From assembly GCF_040813715.1 (NCBI RefSeq), contig NZ_JBFOCH010000025.1: DNA of 64,000 bases. One strand, 5' to 3'. The notes beneath the pieces were generated by a model that saw nothing but the letters and a program-made list of their open reading frames with translations, was not told where the DNA came from and searched no databases. Within the stretch, counting starts at the first letter, position 1. Every line of letters starts with the position of its first letter. The stretch comes from Mesorhizobium_K marinum (GTDB taxonomy: Bacteria; Pseudomonadota; Alphaproteobacteria; Rhizobiales; Rhizobiaceae). Shown in pieces: positions 55,997-64,000 of this stretch. A program made the translations under genes and the position numbers.

Positions 55997-56926
55997 TCAG
56001 TTCACGCCCTTCGGTATGTCTTCCGGAGCAACGGTGGCCACCACCTTCTGGCGATGGAAGATGAACATGCCGGCAAGGACGACGATGGCCGCACCCGCGA
56101 GGATGCGCGGACCGGGCACGTCGCCGAAGAAGGCCCAGCCGAAGGCGACCGCCCACAGCAGCATCGTGTAGTGCATCGGCGCAAGCAGGGCTGCCGGCGC
56201 CAGCTTGAGGGCGCGCACGATCATCAGATGCGCAAGGCAGGCGACGACGCCGAGAAGCAGCATGCCCGACCATTCGACCGCGTCTGGCGTCTTCCAGTTG
56301 CCGATCATGAGCAGGCCGCCGACGATCAGTGTGCCGATGGTCTGCCAGGTCACCAGCGTGGTGTCGCTGGTGCCGCGCAGCATGCGCCCGAGGATGATGA
56401 TCAGCCCGAAGGCGACGCTGCCGGCAAGCGCGTAGAACGATGCCAGGGAAAACGATCCGGTGGGCTGCAGCATGACGAGCACGCCGCAGAAGCCGACGAG
56501 GATCGCCGCCCAGCGGCGCCAGCCGACCGGCTCGCCGAGCAGCAGGTGCGACAGCGCGGCGACGTAGATCGGCCCGGCCATGTAGAAGCTCATGACGTCG
56601 GCCAGCGGCAGGTAGTAGACGGCCGCGTAGAACAGCACCGTCTCGACTGCGGCGAGCATGGCCCGCGTGAACTGCAGCCACGGCCTGTCCATCACCAGCA
56701 GCGCGCGCGGCCCCTGGTGCGCGATCATCGAGCCAAGCACCAGGAAGGCGCCGATCGAGCGCACGAAGACGACCTGGCCGACCGACAGCGTGACCACCAG
56801 CCACTTGCCCATCGCGTCGTTCAGCGAAAACATGAAGTCGCCGCCCAGCATCAGCAGGATGCCGAGCAGGACCTGGTTCCGAGGATTGCGCAGAAATGTC
56901 ATCCAGCCCGCCGCCTGTCTGGCCAA
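55997..56926 (-). CDS. EamA/DMT-family transporter
   Basis: A 309-aa membrane protein with about ten helices in two EamA repeats (GDFMFSLNDAMGKWL in the first, ALLAPMHYTMLLWAVAFGWAFF in the second). DMT proteins of this type export metabolites. No specific ligand can be read. It converges on the triple Fe-S gene (18 bp between stops). The downstream lysine-poor end VAPEDIPKGVN is cytoplasmic. Confidence 0.82.
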   Translation of the reverse strand: MARQAAGWMTFLRNPRNQVLLGILLMLGGDFMFSLNDAMGKWLVVTLSVGQVVFVRSIGAFLVLGSMIAHQGPRALLVMDRPWLQFTRAMLAAVETVLFYAAVYYLPLADVMSFYMAGPIYVAALSHLLLGEPVGWRRWAAILVGFCGVLVMLQPTGSFSLASFYALAGSVAFGLIIILGRMLRGTSDTTLVTWQTIGTLIVGGLLMIGNWKTPDAVEWSGMLLLGVVACLAHLMIVRALKLAPAALLAPMHYTMLLWAVAFGWAFFGDVPGPRILAGAAIVVLAGMFIFHRQKVVATVAPEDIPKGVN

Positions 56927-57106
56927 GGGGTTTAGACGCGATCATTGCGCATGGCGAGGGCAAGGTTGGAGCAACGGCTTGTGCCAGCCTTCCGCATAGG
57001 CAGTCGGCTGTGGCCGCGGTCGATGGACCGGCAATTTTAATCAAAAATCAACTTTCCCTCAGGGCGCGGTTCACCGCCGTTCGAACCGATGCTATGGTCG
57101 CCGGCG

Positions 57107-57718
57107 ATGAAGCGGCCGTCGGTTCTAGTCGGATTGGTGTTTGCGTCGGCCCTCGCCGGGCAGGCTTGGGGATTCGACTACCGTATCGATCCTTCGGCGC
57201 CGCACAGTTCGCAGTTCCGCTTCACCTTCGCCGAAAAGTCGCCTCTGGCCTCCGGGGCGGATACGCGCGACGCCGGCATTCCGGCGGAATACGCCTCGGC
57301 AATGACCTGGTATCGCGTCGCTCTGGCGCAGGGATACCAGGCTCCCCTGGTGACCCGCTCCTGGATCTACAGCGACCAGTTGCCCGAGCCGCTGCAATGG
57401 GCCTGGAGCGCACCCAACGGCGACCTGGTCGCGCGCACCGGCAAGGGCTCGTTCCTGCTGTCCTTCGAGGACAGCGGCAAGAACTGGTTCCGCGAACTCA
57501 ACTGCCGCATGATCCAGTGGCCGGGCGGCGACGCGCAAGCCGTGATGAACTGCAACGACGGCACACAGCGCACCATGCTGATCCCCGAGGAGGGGGGTGT
57601 CGTCATCGGCAACGTGCAGTATCGCCGGGCGTTCCAGCAAGCGCCGATCAACTTCGACGATGCGCTGCCGCAAGGCTATGCGCCGGCAGCCGCCTTCGAC
57701 CAGCAGTCGATCGAGTAG
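57107..57718 (+). CDS. Secreted hypothetical protein (203 aa)
   Basis: A signal peptide (MKRPSVLVGLVFASALAGQAWG) precedes a soluble protein of about 180 aa with a pair of cysteines (LNCRMIQ, MNCNDG) likely to form a disulfide. I do not recognise the family. The first part (FDYRIDPSAPHSSQFRFTFAE) is beta-rich. The ATG at 57107 gives the clean signal; an ATG at 57089 is in frame. It is alone, convergent with the deaminase-like gene. Confidence 0.6.
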   Translation: MKRPSVLVGLVFASALAGQAWGFDYRIDPSAPHSSQFRFTFAEKSPLASGADTRDAGIPAEYASAMTWYRVALAQGYQAPLVTRSWIYSDQLPEPLQWAWSAPNGDLVARTGKGSFLLSFEDSGKNWFRELNCRMIQWPGGDAQAVMNCNDGTQRTMLIPEEGGVVIGNVQYRRAFQQAPINFDDALPQGYAPAAAFDQQSIE

Positions 57719-57764
57719 CCCGGTCCCGGAAGAGCTTTAGCCAACGCCGAGTTCCGGCCGGTGA

Positions 57765-59571
57765 TCAACCGGCCGGACGGTGGCGGCGGTTGACTTGGCC
57801 CGGACGCCCGGGCAGCGAGAGGAGCGTGTCGCGTCGCGGCCGCTCTGCGACCACCTTTCCGCGCGNGGACCTGGCCCGGACGCCCGGGCAGCGAAAGGAG
57901 CGTGTCGCGTCGCGGCCGCTCTGCGACCACCTTTCCGCGCGACACGACGCATAGCCTTTCGGCGCGCAGCCTGAGCGCCTCGACCGGATCGCCGGCGTCG
58001 AGCACGACCAGGCTGGCGCGTTTCCCGACGGCCAGGCCGAGATGGTCGAGCCCCATGATCTCCGCGTTGACGTTGGTCACCATGTCGAAGCAGCGTGCCA
58101 TGTCGGCCGGCGACGACATCTGGCCGACATGCAGCCCCATGAAGGCGACGTCGAGCATGTCGGCGGTGCCCAGCGAATACCACGGGTCCATGCAGCAGTC
58201 CTGGCCAAAGCCGACGCGGATGCCGTGCGTGATCATCTCGCGCACGCGCGTCATCCCGCGCCGCTTGGGATAGGTGTCGTGGCGGCCCTGCAGCATGATG
58301 TTGATCAGCGGGTTGGGGATCGCCGACACGCCGGCCTCGGCGATCAGCGGCAGGAGTTTCGAAACGTAATAATTGTCCATCGAATGCATGGACGTCAGGT
58401 GCGAACCGGCCACCCTGCCCTGCAGGCCGAGGCGCTGCGTCTCGTAGGCGAGTTGCTCGATGTGGCGCGACAGCGGATCGTCGGTCTCGTCGCAATGCAT
58501 GTCGACCATCAGGCCGCGCTTGGCGGCGATCTCGCAGAGCTCGGTCACCGAACGCGTGCCGTCGGCCATGGTACGCTCGAAATGCGGGATGCCGCCGACG
58601 ATGTCGACGCCCATGTCGAGCGCGCGGATGGTGTTTTCACGGGCGGTCGGGTCGCGATAATAGCCGTCCTGCGGGAAGGCGACGAGCTGCAGGTCGATAT
58701 AGGGCGCGATCTCTCGTTTCACCTCCAGCAGCGCCTCGACGGCGAGCAGCCGGTCGTCGCAGGTGTCGACATGGGTGCGGATGGCGAGCAGGCCCATCGA
58801 CACCGCCCAGTCGCAATAGCGCAGCGCCCGCTCCTTCACCGCCTCGTGCGTCAGCAGCGGCNTGTGTTCTCGCGCGCCGTCGGGTCACGATAAAAACCGT
58901 CCTGCGGGAAGGCGACGAGCTGAAGGTCGATATAGGGCGATACCTCTCGTTTCACCTCCAGCAGCGCCTCGACGGCGAGCAGCCGGTCGTCGCAGGTGTC
59001 GACATGGGTGCGGATGGCGAGCAGGCCCATCGACACCGCCCAGTCGCAATAGCGCAGCGCCCGCTCCTTCACCGCCTCGTGCGTCAGCAGCGGCTTCAGC
59101 TCGCCCCACAGCGCGATGCCTTCGAGCAGCGTTCCGGACGCGTTGATGCGCGGGATGCCGTAGGACAGCGTCGCGTCCATGTGGAAATGCGGGTCGACGA
59201 AGGGCGGCGCGACGAGGCAGCCGGAAGCATCGACGACGCGGCCGGCTTCGGCCTGGATCGACGGTTCGATGGCGGCGATGGCCTCGCCCCTGATGCCGAT
59301 GTCGGCGATCATCCTGTCGGGCAGCGTGCCGCCCTTCACNCAGCGTTCCGGACGCGTTGATGCGCGGGATGCCGTAGGAGAGCGTCGCGTCCATGTGGAA
59401 ATGCGGATCGACGAAGGGCGGCGCGACCAGGCAGCCGGTCGCATCGATGACGCGGCCGGCTTCGGCCTGGATCGACGGTTCGATGGCGGCGATGGCCTCG
59501 CCCCTGATGCCGATGTCGGCGATCATCCCGTCGGGCAGCGTGCCGCCCTTCACTACGAGGTCGAAACTCAT
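57765..59571 (-). CDS. codA: Cytosine deaminase-like amidohydrolase (split by assembly duplications)
   Basis: Reassembled, the protein has the amidohydrolase metal site (DPHFHMDATL), a catalytic HCDETDD and the GQDCCMDPWYSLG motif, which is the cytosine-deaminase form of the aspartate-bearing loop. It would convert cytosine or a related base (isocytosine, other amino-substituted rings are possible). Three contig overlaps break it: around N at 57866, 58862 and 59340 (shifts 76, 233 and 214 bp). Removing them gives 428 codons, a typical length. It follows the nucleoside/base ABC importer genes, with which it overlaps by ATGA in one contig. Confidence 0.8.
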
Positions 59572-59658
59572 CTCTCGCCTTTCTGGTAGGGGATCATCAG
59601 CGCTTTCGGGTAGGTGGCGCGGCGGGCCACGAGAATGAGCGCCAGGATCGACAGCGCN

Positions 59659-59869
59659 GATCAGGTCAAAGCTCATGCGGACACCCCTACATGTTCGACG
59701 TCATCCTCGGGCTAGTTCCGAGGATCTGCGGGCTTCTTAATTGTAATCGCGCCACATTCTCGTATTCGCGTGTCGGCGATAGACGTTCTCGATTTCATCA
59801 ATCCGCTCATAGATATCCAGCCAAGTCGGATTCAGGCCCTCGATCACCACAAGGGTGACATTGGCACTA
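59659..59869. pseudogene. Extra segment with a gene fragment between permease and deaminase (alternative contig)
   Basis: Right of the N at 59658, the minus strand reads the transporter end, then a short frame LVVIEGLNPTWLDIYERIDE ending VYRRHANTRMWRDYN and TAA, then a start MSFDLI of the deaminase. The fragment resembles the tail of GIY-YIG or similar small proteins (NPTWLDIYE-like) but has no start. Left of the N, the same permease end joins the deaminase directly. The segment is less GC-rich than its surroundings. This is probably a strain difference. Confidence 0.45.
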
Positions 59870-60962
59870 TCACCGCTCCCCCTTCTGATAAGGCGTCATC
59901 AGCGCTTTGGGGTAGGTGGCGCGGCGGGCCACGAGAATGAGCGCCAGGATCGACAGCGCGTAGGGCATCATCAGGAAGAGCTGGTAGGGCACGACGCCGC
60001 CTGTGATCTGCTGCAGCCGCACCTGATATGCATCGAAGGCGGCGAATAGGATTGCGCCCAGGAGCGCCTTGCCCGGCCGCCAGGAGCCGAAGACGACCAG
60101 CGCTATGCAGATCCAACCGCGACCGTTGATCATCTCGAAGAAGAACGAGTTGAAGGCGGACATGGTGAGGAAGGCGCCGCCGATCGCCATCAGCGCGCTG
60201 CCGACGACGACCGCGCCCATGCGGATGGCGGTGACGGAGATGCCCTGCGCCTCCACCGCGGACGGATTTTCGCCGGCGGCGCGAACAGCAAGGCCAAGCG
60301 GCGTCCGATAGAGGACCCACGCCGTGAGGGCGANCAGCCATCAGCGCGCTGCCGACCACCACGGCTCCCATGCGGATGGCGGTGACGCTGATGCCCTGCG
60401 CCTCCACCGCGGACGGATTTTCGCCGGCGGCGCGAACAGCAAGGCCAAGCGGCGTCCGATAGAGGACCCACGCCGTGAGGGCGACGGTGACGAAGGCGAG
60501 GTAGGTGAGCGGCGTCTGATTGAACAGCGCCTGGCCGACGACAGGAATGTCGGAGAGACCGGGAATCGGGAGCGGCTGGAAGGGCTCGATCTTGGGCGGC
60601 GAGGTAACTTCCGGCAGCAACAGGCGGTAGGTAAAATAGGTAAGGCTGGTCGCCAGCAGCGTGACACCGATTCCGACGACATGCTGCGACAGGCCGAGCG
60701 GAACGGTCAGCGTGCCGTGCAGCAGGCCGAACAGGGCGCCCGCCAGCGCCGCCACCACGACGCCCATCCACAGGTCGCCGCCGGCATAGACGGTGAACCA
60801 GCCGGCGAAGGCACCCGCAGTCATGATGCCCTCGATGCCGAGATTGAGCACGCCCGCGCGCTCGCAGATCAGTTCGCCCATCGTCGCGAAGATCAGCGGC
60901 GAGGCGATGCGGATCGCGGCGACCCAGAACGAGGCGGACAGCAGGATTTCGAACGCGTCCAT
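59870..60962 (-). CDS. Nucleoside/base ABC transporter permease, second (contains an assembly duplication)
   Basis: A membrane protein of the BPD_transp_2 class (YufQ/NupC-type for BMP importers): MDAFEILLSASFWVAAIRIA start, AGVLNLGIEGIMTAGAF, GENPSAVEAQGISVTAIRMG and an AALLGAILFAAFDAYQVRLQ end. A duplication around the N at 60334 (60185-60333 repeated 151 bp later) breaks it; removing it leaves 313 aa. ATG 60962 overlaps the stop of the first permease. In this contig it ends at a TGA at 59870. Confidence 0.82.
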
Positions 60963-62011
60963 CACTTCCACCTCAGCCTGAAGCGCGTGAAGAGGATGGC
61001 CACCACCATGGTGAGCAGTGCCGTCGCCACCATGACGTCGGCGATGTAGCTGGGCACGCCGGCGGACCGGCTCATCGCGTCGGCGCCGACAAAGATGCCG
61101 GCGACGAAGATCGCGGAAGCCACCACGCCGATCGGATTGAGCATCGCCAGCATGGCGACCACTATGCCGGTGTAGCCGTAGCCGGGCGACAGATCGAGGG
61201 TGAGATTGCCCTTCAGGCCGGAAACTTCGCAGAAGCCGGCGAGCGCGGCGAGCCCGCCCGACAAGAGCGCCGTCTTCATCAGCACCGCGTTGACGGGGAT
61301 GCCGGCGAACGCGGCAGCCTGCGCGTTGTGGCCGACCGCCCTCATCTCGTAGCCGAGCGCGGTCTTCTTCATGACGAACCAGAGCGCCAGCGCAGCGACG
61401 AGCGCGATGACGAAACCGTAGTGAAGGCGCTTGCCCTGGATGATGCGCGGCAACTGCGCTTCCGCGATGACCCTCGACGACTGCGGCCAGCCGAGACCCA
61501 TCGGATCCTTCAGCGGGCCTTCGAGCAGCATCGAGACGAACAGCAGCACGATGAAGTTGAGGAGCAGCGTCGTCACCACCTCGTCGACGCCGAACCGGGT
61601 CTTCAGAAGGGCCGGGCCGAGCAGCAGGAGCGCGCCGGCTGCCATGGCGACCACCATGATCAGCGGAATGAGCAGGAACGCCGGCAGCGGCAGTGCGCCG
61701 GTGCCGAGGACGACGGTGACGACGCCGCCGGCATAGAGCTGCGCCTCGGCGCCGATGTTCCAGAGCTTGGCGCGGAACGCCACGGCGACGGCGAGGCCGG
61801 TAAAGATCAGCGGCGTGGCGCGCGTCAGCGTCTCCAGCAGCGCGAACTGCGAGCCTGCGGCGCCCTTCCAGACCAGATGCATGACGGAATAGGGCGATGC
61901 TCCGGCGGCGAGCACCAGCAGCGCGGTTATGCCGAGCGTCACGACGACCGCCAGCACCGGATAGAGCAGCGTCGCGCCGAGCGACGGCGCGGGTTTTGGT
62001 TCTAGCCGCAT
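60962..62011 (-). CDS. Nucleoside/base ABC transporter permease, first
   Basis: A 349-aa permease of the same class (KLWNIGAEAQLYAGGVVTVV is the signature loop, then GVDEVVTTLLLNFIVLLFVS and ATPLIFTGLAVAVAFRA). It has about nine membrane helices. It pairs with the 59870-60962 permease. It begins where the ATPase gene ends and overlaps the next gene by ATGA. Confidence 0.87.
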   Translation of the reverse strand: MRLEPKPAPSLGATLLYPVLAVVVTLGITALLVLAAGASPYSVMHLVWKGAAGSQFALLETLTRATPLIFTGLAVAVAFRAKLWNIGAEAQLYAGGVVTVVLGTGALPLPAFLLIPLIMVVAMAAGALLLLGPALLKTRFGVDEVVTTLLLNFIVLLFVSMLLEGPLKDPMGLGWPQSSRVIAEAQLPRIIQGKRLHYGFVIALVAALALWFVMKKTALGYEMRAVGHNAQAAAFAGIPVNAVLMKTALLSGGLAALAGFCEVSGLKGNLTLDLSPGYGYTGIVVAMLAMLNPIGVVASAIFVAGIFVGADAMSRSAGVPSYIADVMVATALLTMVVAILFTRFRLRWK

Positions 62012-63526
62012 TCACGCCGCCTCCATACCGTGGCCGGCCATGAGTTCGCCGAGTTCGCGCACCGAGCGCTCGCCGCGCTGGGAGGCCGACGAGAGGCGGC
62101 CCTTGGACATGACGATGATGCGGTCGGACAATGCGAGGATTTCCTCGAGATCCTCGGAGATCAGCAGAATCGCCGCGCCGCGCTCGCGGGCTTCTATGAG
62201 CTTGCGGTGGACGTAACCGACGGCGCCGACATCGAGGCCGCGCGTCGGCTGGTTGGCGAGGATCACCGCCGGCTCGGGGTCCAGCGCGCGGCCGAGGATC
62301 AGCTTCTGCATGTTGCCGCCGGAGAGCAGCCGGATCCGGCTGTCCGGCGACGGGCACTTGACGTCGTAGTCGGCGATGATCTGCTCGGCGAACCTGCGGG
62401 CGGCGCGCCAGTCCAGGATTCCCCGATTGCCGAAGCGCGGCGTCCGGTACTGCTCGGCGATGACGTTCTCGGTCACGCTCATGTCGGCGATCGTCCCGAC
62501 CGCATGGCGGTCTTCCGGGATACGGGCGATGCCCGCAGACAGCGCCGCGCGCGGCGACCATTCCTGTACGGCCGCACCGCGAACGATCATCTCTCCCGAC
62601 GACGGCGCTTCCGTGCCGGCGATAAGCGCCGCGAGGGACGCCTGGCCATTGCCCGATACGCCGGCCAGGCCGGTGATCACGCCGCCGCGCAGCGAAAGCG
62701 AGATGCGCTCGAGCGACTGTCCCGATCCGCGGCGCGCGGTCGAGACCGCATTGAGCACCAGTTGCAGAGGGCCAGGCTCGACCGGCGGCACCGAGGCCTG
62801 CTCGACCTCCTTGCCAACCATCAGCGCGGCAAGTTCGCTGCGGCTGCTGTCGGCTGTTGAGCGCTCGCCGGCCAGCTTGCCCGCGCGCAGCACAAGCACC
62901 CGGTCGCTTACCGCCATGACCTCGTTGAGCTTGTGGGAGATGAAGATGATGGAAAGGCCCTGCGCGACGAGCAGCTTCAGGGTGGCGAAGAGAGCATCCG
63001 TCTCGGCCGGCGTCAGAACCGCCGTCGGCTCGTCTAGAATGAGAATCTTTGCATCGCGATAGAGCGCCTTGAGTATTTCGACCCGCTGACGCTCGCCGAC
63101 CGAAAGCGAACCGACCAGCGCACCGGGATCGACCGCCAGGCCAAACTCCCGGGACATCTGCTCGATGCGCTGGCGCGCGCCCTTTCGGTCGAGCTTCCAG
63201 CCCCACAGTCCCTGCGTGCCGAGCGCGATGTTCTCCAGGACCGACATGTTGTCGGCCAGCGTGAAATGCTGGTGGACCATGCCGATGCCCGCCTCGAGCG
63301 CGGCGCGGGGATCGCCCGGCGGCAGCGGTTTTCCGAAAGCTTCGACCAGACCCTCGTCGGCGACGTAGTGGCCGAAAAGGATGTTCATCAGGGTTGTCTT
63401 GCCGGCCCCGTTCTCGCCGAGTAGGGCGACCACCTCGCCACGCGCGAGGTCGAAGGAGATCGCGTCGTTGGCGACAAGGGCGCCGAAACGCTTGGTGATG
63501 CCGGACAGGCGGAGAACGGGTGACAT
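62012..63526 (-). CDS. Nucleoside/base ABC transporter ATPase (two ABC domains)
   Basis: A 504-aa double ABC protein as in BMP-type importers (YufO-like). The first domain has Walker A GENGAGKTT, signature LSVGERQRVEILKAL and Walker B ILILDEPTAVL. The second has a degraded Walker A (GVSGNGQAS) and LSGGNMQKLILGRAL, typical of the family, where the second site is often less active. It follows the binding-protein gene after a repeat-filled spacer and precedes the two permeases without gaps. Confidence 0.88.
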   Translation of the reverse strand: MSPVLRLSGITKRFGALVANDAISFDLARGEVVALLGENGAGKTTLMNILFGHYVADEGLVEAFGKPLPPGDPRAALEAGIGMVHQHFTLADNMSVLENIALGTQGLWGWKLDRKGARQRIEQMSREFGLAVDPGALVGSLSVGERQRVEILKALYRDAKILILDEPTAVLTPAETDALFATLKLLVAQGLSIIFISHKLNEVMAVSDRVLVLRAGKLAGERSTADSSRSELAALMVGKEVEQASVPPVEPGPLQLVLNAVSTARRGSGQSLERISLSLRGGVITGLAGVSGNGQASLAALIAGTEAPSSGEMIVRGAAVQEWSPRAALSAGIARIPEDRHAVGTIADMSVTENVIAEQYRTPRFGNRGILDWRAARRFAEQIIADYDVKCPSPDSRIRLLSGGNMQKLILGRALDPEPAVILANQPTRGLDVGAVGYVHRKLIEARERGAAILLISEDLEEILALSDRIIVMSKGRLSSASQRGERSVRELGELMAGHGMEAA

Positions 63527-63539
63527 AGGCGAAAATCCT

Positions 63540-63712
63540 TCCTTCTCCCCTTGAGGGAGAAGGTGGCCGAGCGAAGCGAGGTCGGATGAGGGGTGTTCCA
63601 GCCTGGCACCCCCCTCACCGGGATTGCCGACCGATCTGCGAAGGGCAAATCGGGGCAATCCGACCTCTCCCTCAGGGGGANNNCCGACCTCTCCCTCAGG
63701 GGGAGAGGTGAG
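63540..63712. repeat. RIME-like palindromic intergenic repeat with an assembly gap
   Basis: This spacer contains the rhizobial mosaic element pattern: CCTTCTCCCCTTGAGGGAGA with its inverse, a GCGAAGCGAGGTCGGATGAG linker, and CCTCTCCCTCAGGGGGAGAGG repeats near 63660-63710. The three N at 63681-63683 join a duplicated 20-bp stretch. Such elements are transcribed hairpins found between genes in Rhizobium and Mesorhizobium. Confidence 0.7.
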
Positions 63713-63716
63713 CTCG

Positions 63717-64000
63717 TCAGCTCGACTTCGGCTCGTCGTCGTTGATGGCCACTGTGAAGGAGCCGTCCTTGATCGCCTTCTCCTTGTCGGCGACCATTGC
63801 CATGACGTCCGCGGGCACCTTGCCCTCGAACGTTCCAAGCGGCGCAAGCGAGCAGCCGCCTTCCTTCATGAAGGAATAGACGCCGTAGTCGGCCGCCTTG
63901 AAGGTTCCGGCCTTCACCTCGGCGATCGCCTTGTCAAGCGTCGGCTCGAAGTGCCAGAGCGCCGACGCGACGACCGTCTCCGGATAGTCGGCCTGGGTAT
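63717..64000 (-). CDS. BMP-family nucleoside/base-binding protein, C-terminal part
   Basis: Only the last 94 codons are inside the window; the gene continues past 64000. The end (YPETVVASALWHFEPTLDKA, then DYGVYSFMKEGGCSLAPLG and AMVADKEKAIKDGSF) matches basic membrane lipoproteins, which bind nucleosides or purine/pyrimidine bases for ABC import. It precedes the ATPase gene. Confidence 0.75.
   Translation of the reverse strand, partial: TQADYPETVVASALWHFEPTLDKAIAEVKAGTFKAADYGVYSFMKEGGCSLAPLGTFEGKVPADVMAMVADKEKAIKDGSFTVAINDDEPKSS

Overview
The window looks like a chromosomal scaffold from an alphaproteobacterium of the Hyphomicrobiales (Rhizobiales), most likely the Mesorhizobium/Aminobacter/Phyllobacteriaceae side. 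This rests on the high GC content, the 3' part of a typical alphaproteobacterial tRNA-Thr(CGT), rhizobial-style palindromic intergenic repeats, and an fds formate dehydrogenase operon amid many ABC transporters and MocR, LysR, DeoR and Rrf2 regulators. It is a draft assembly. At most N positions the flanking sequence is repeated on both sides, often with a few differences, as if overlapping contig ends from a strain mixture were joined without merging. Many genes therefore look broken but become intact when one copy is removed.

Region 1 (1-11349) is the right part of an integrated element whose left end lies outside the window. It ends in a tyrosine integrase and a 45-bp copy of the tRNA-Thr(CGT) 3' end. 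Inside is a tightly overlapping operon (AlpA-like regulator, small protein, ParB-like protein, small protein, SF2 helicase, Toprim primase). A roughly 500-bp non-coding stretch, a small unknown gene, a NusG paralogue and a DUF4258/XRE toxin-antitoxin-like pair follow. Cargo at the left includes a Tat-exported papain-like protease and a decayed nuclease-like gene.

Region 2 (11665-32297) holds a dipeptide ABC transporter (dppABCDF), acyl-CoA synthetase, a HAD phosphatase, phosphoglucose isomerase, and a MocR regulator with an MttB-family methyltransferase and an APC-type permease. An IlvD/Edd sugar-acid dehydratase, a CoxG-like protein, the Mrp Fe-S carrier and a LysR regulator complete it.

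Region 3 (32319-39493) is a complete NAD-dependent, molybdenum-type formate dehydrogenase operon (fdsG, fdsB, fdsA, fdhD, fdsD) preceded by a LysR-type palindrome.

Region 4 (39551-49970) holds a sugar epimerase-like gene, a putrescine uptake and aminobutyraldehyde dehydrogenase operon (potFAHI plus aldehyde dehydrogenase), a second LysR, an Rrf2 regulator with a thioredoxin-reductase-like flavoprotein, and a DeoR regulator.

Region 5 (50288-57718) pairs two choline-kinase-like phosphotransferases with a dimethylglycine/sarcosine dehydrogenase-like flavoprotein and a methyltransferase. A triple Fe-S protein, an EamA exporter and a secreted unknown protein follow.

Region 6 (57765-64000) is a BMP-type nucleoside/base ABC transporter coupled to a cytosine-deaminase-like amidohydrolase. 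The binding protein runs off the right edge.
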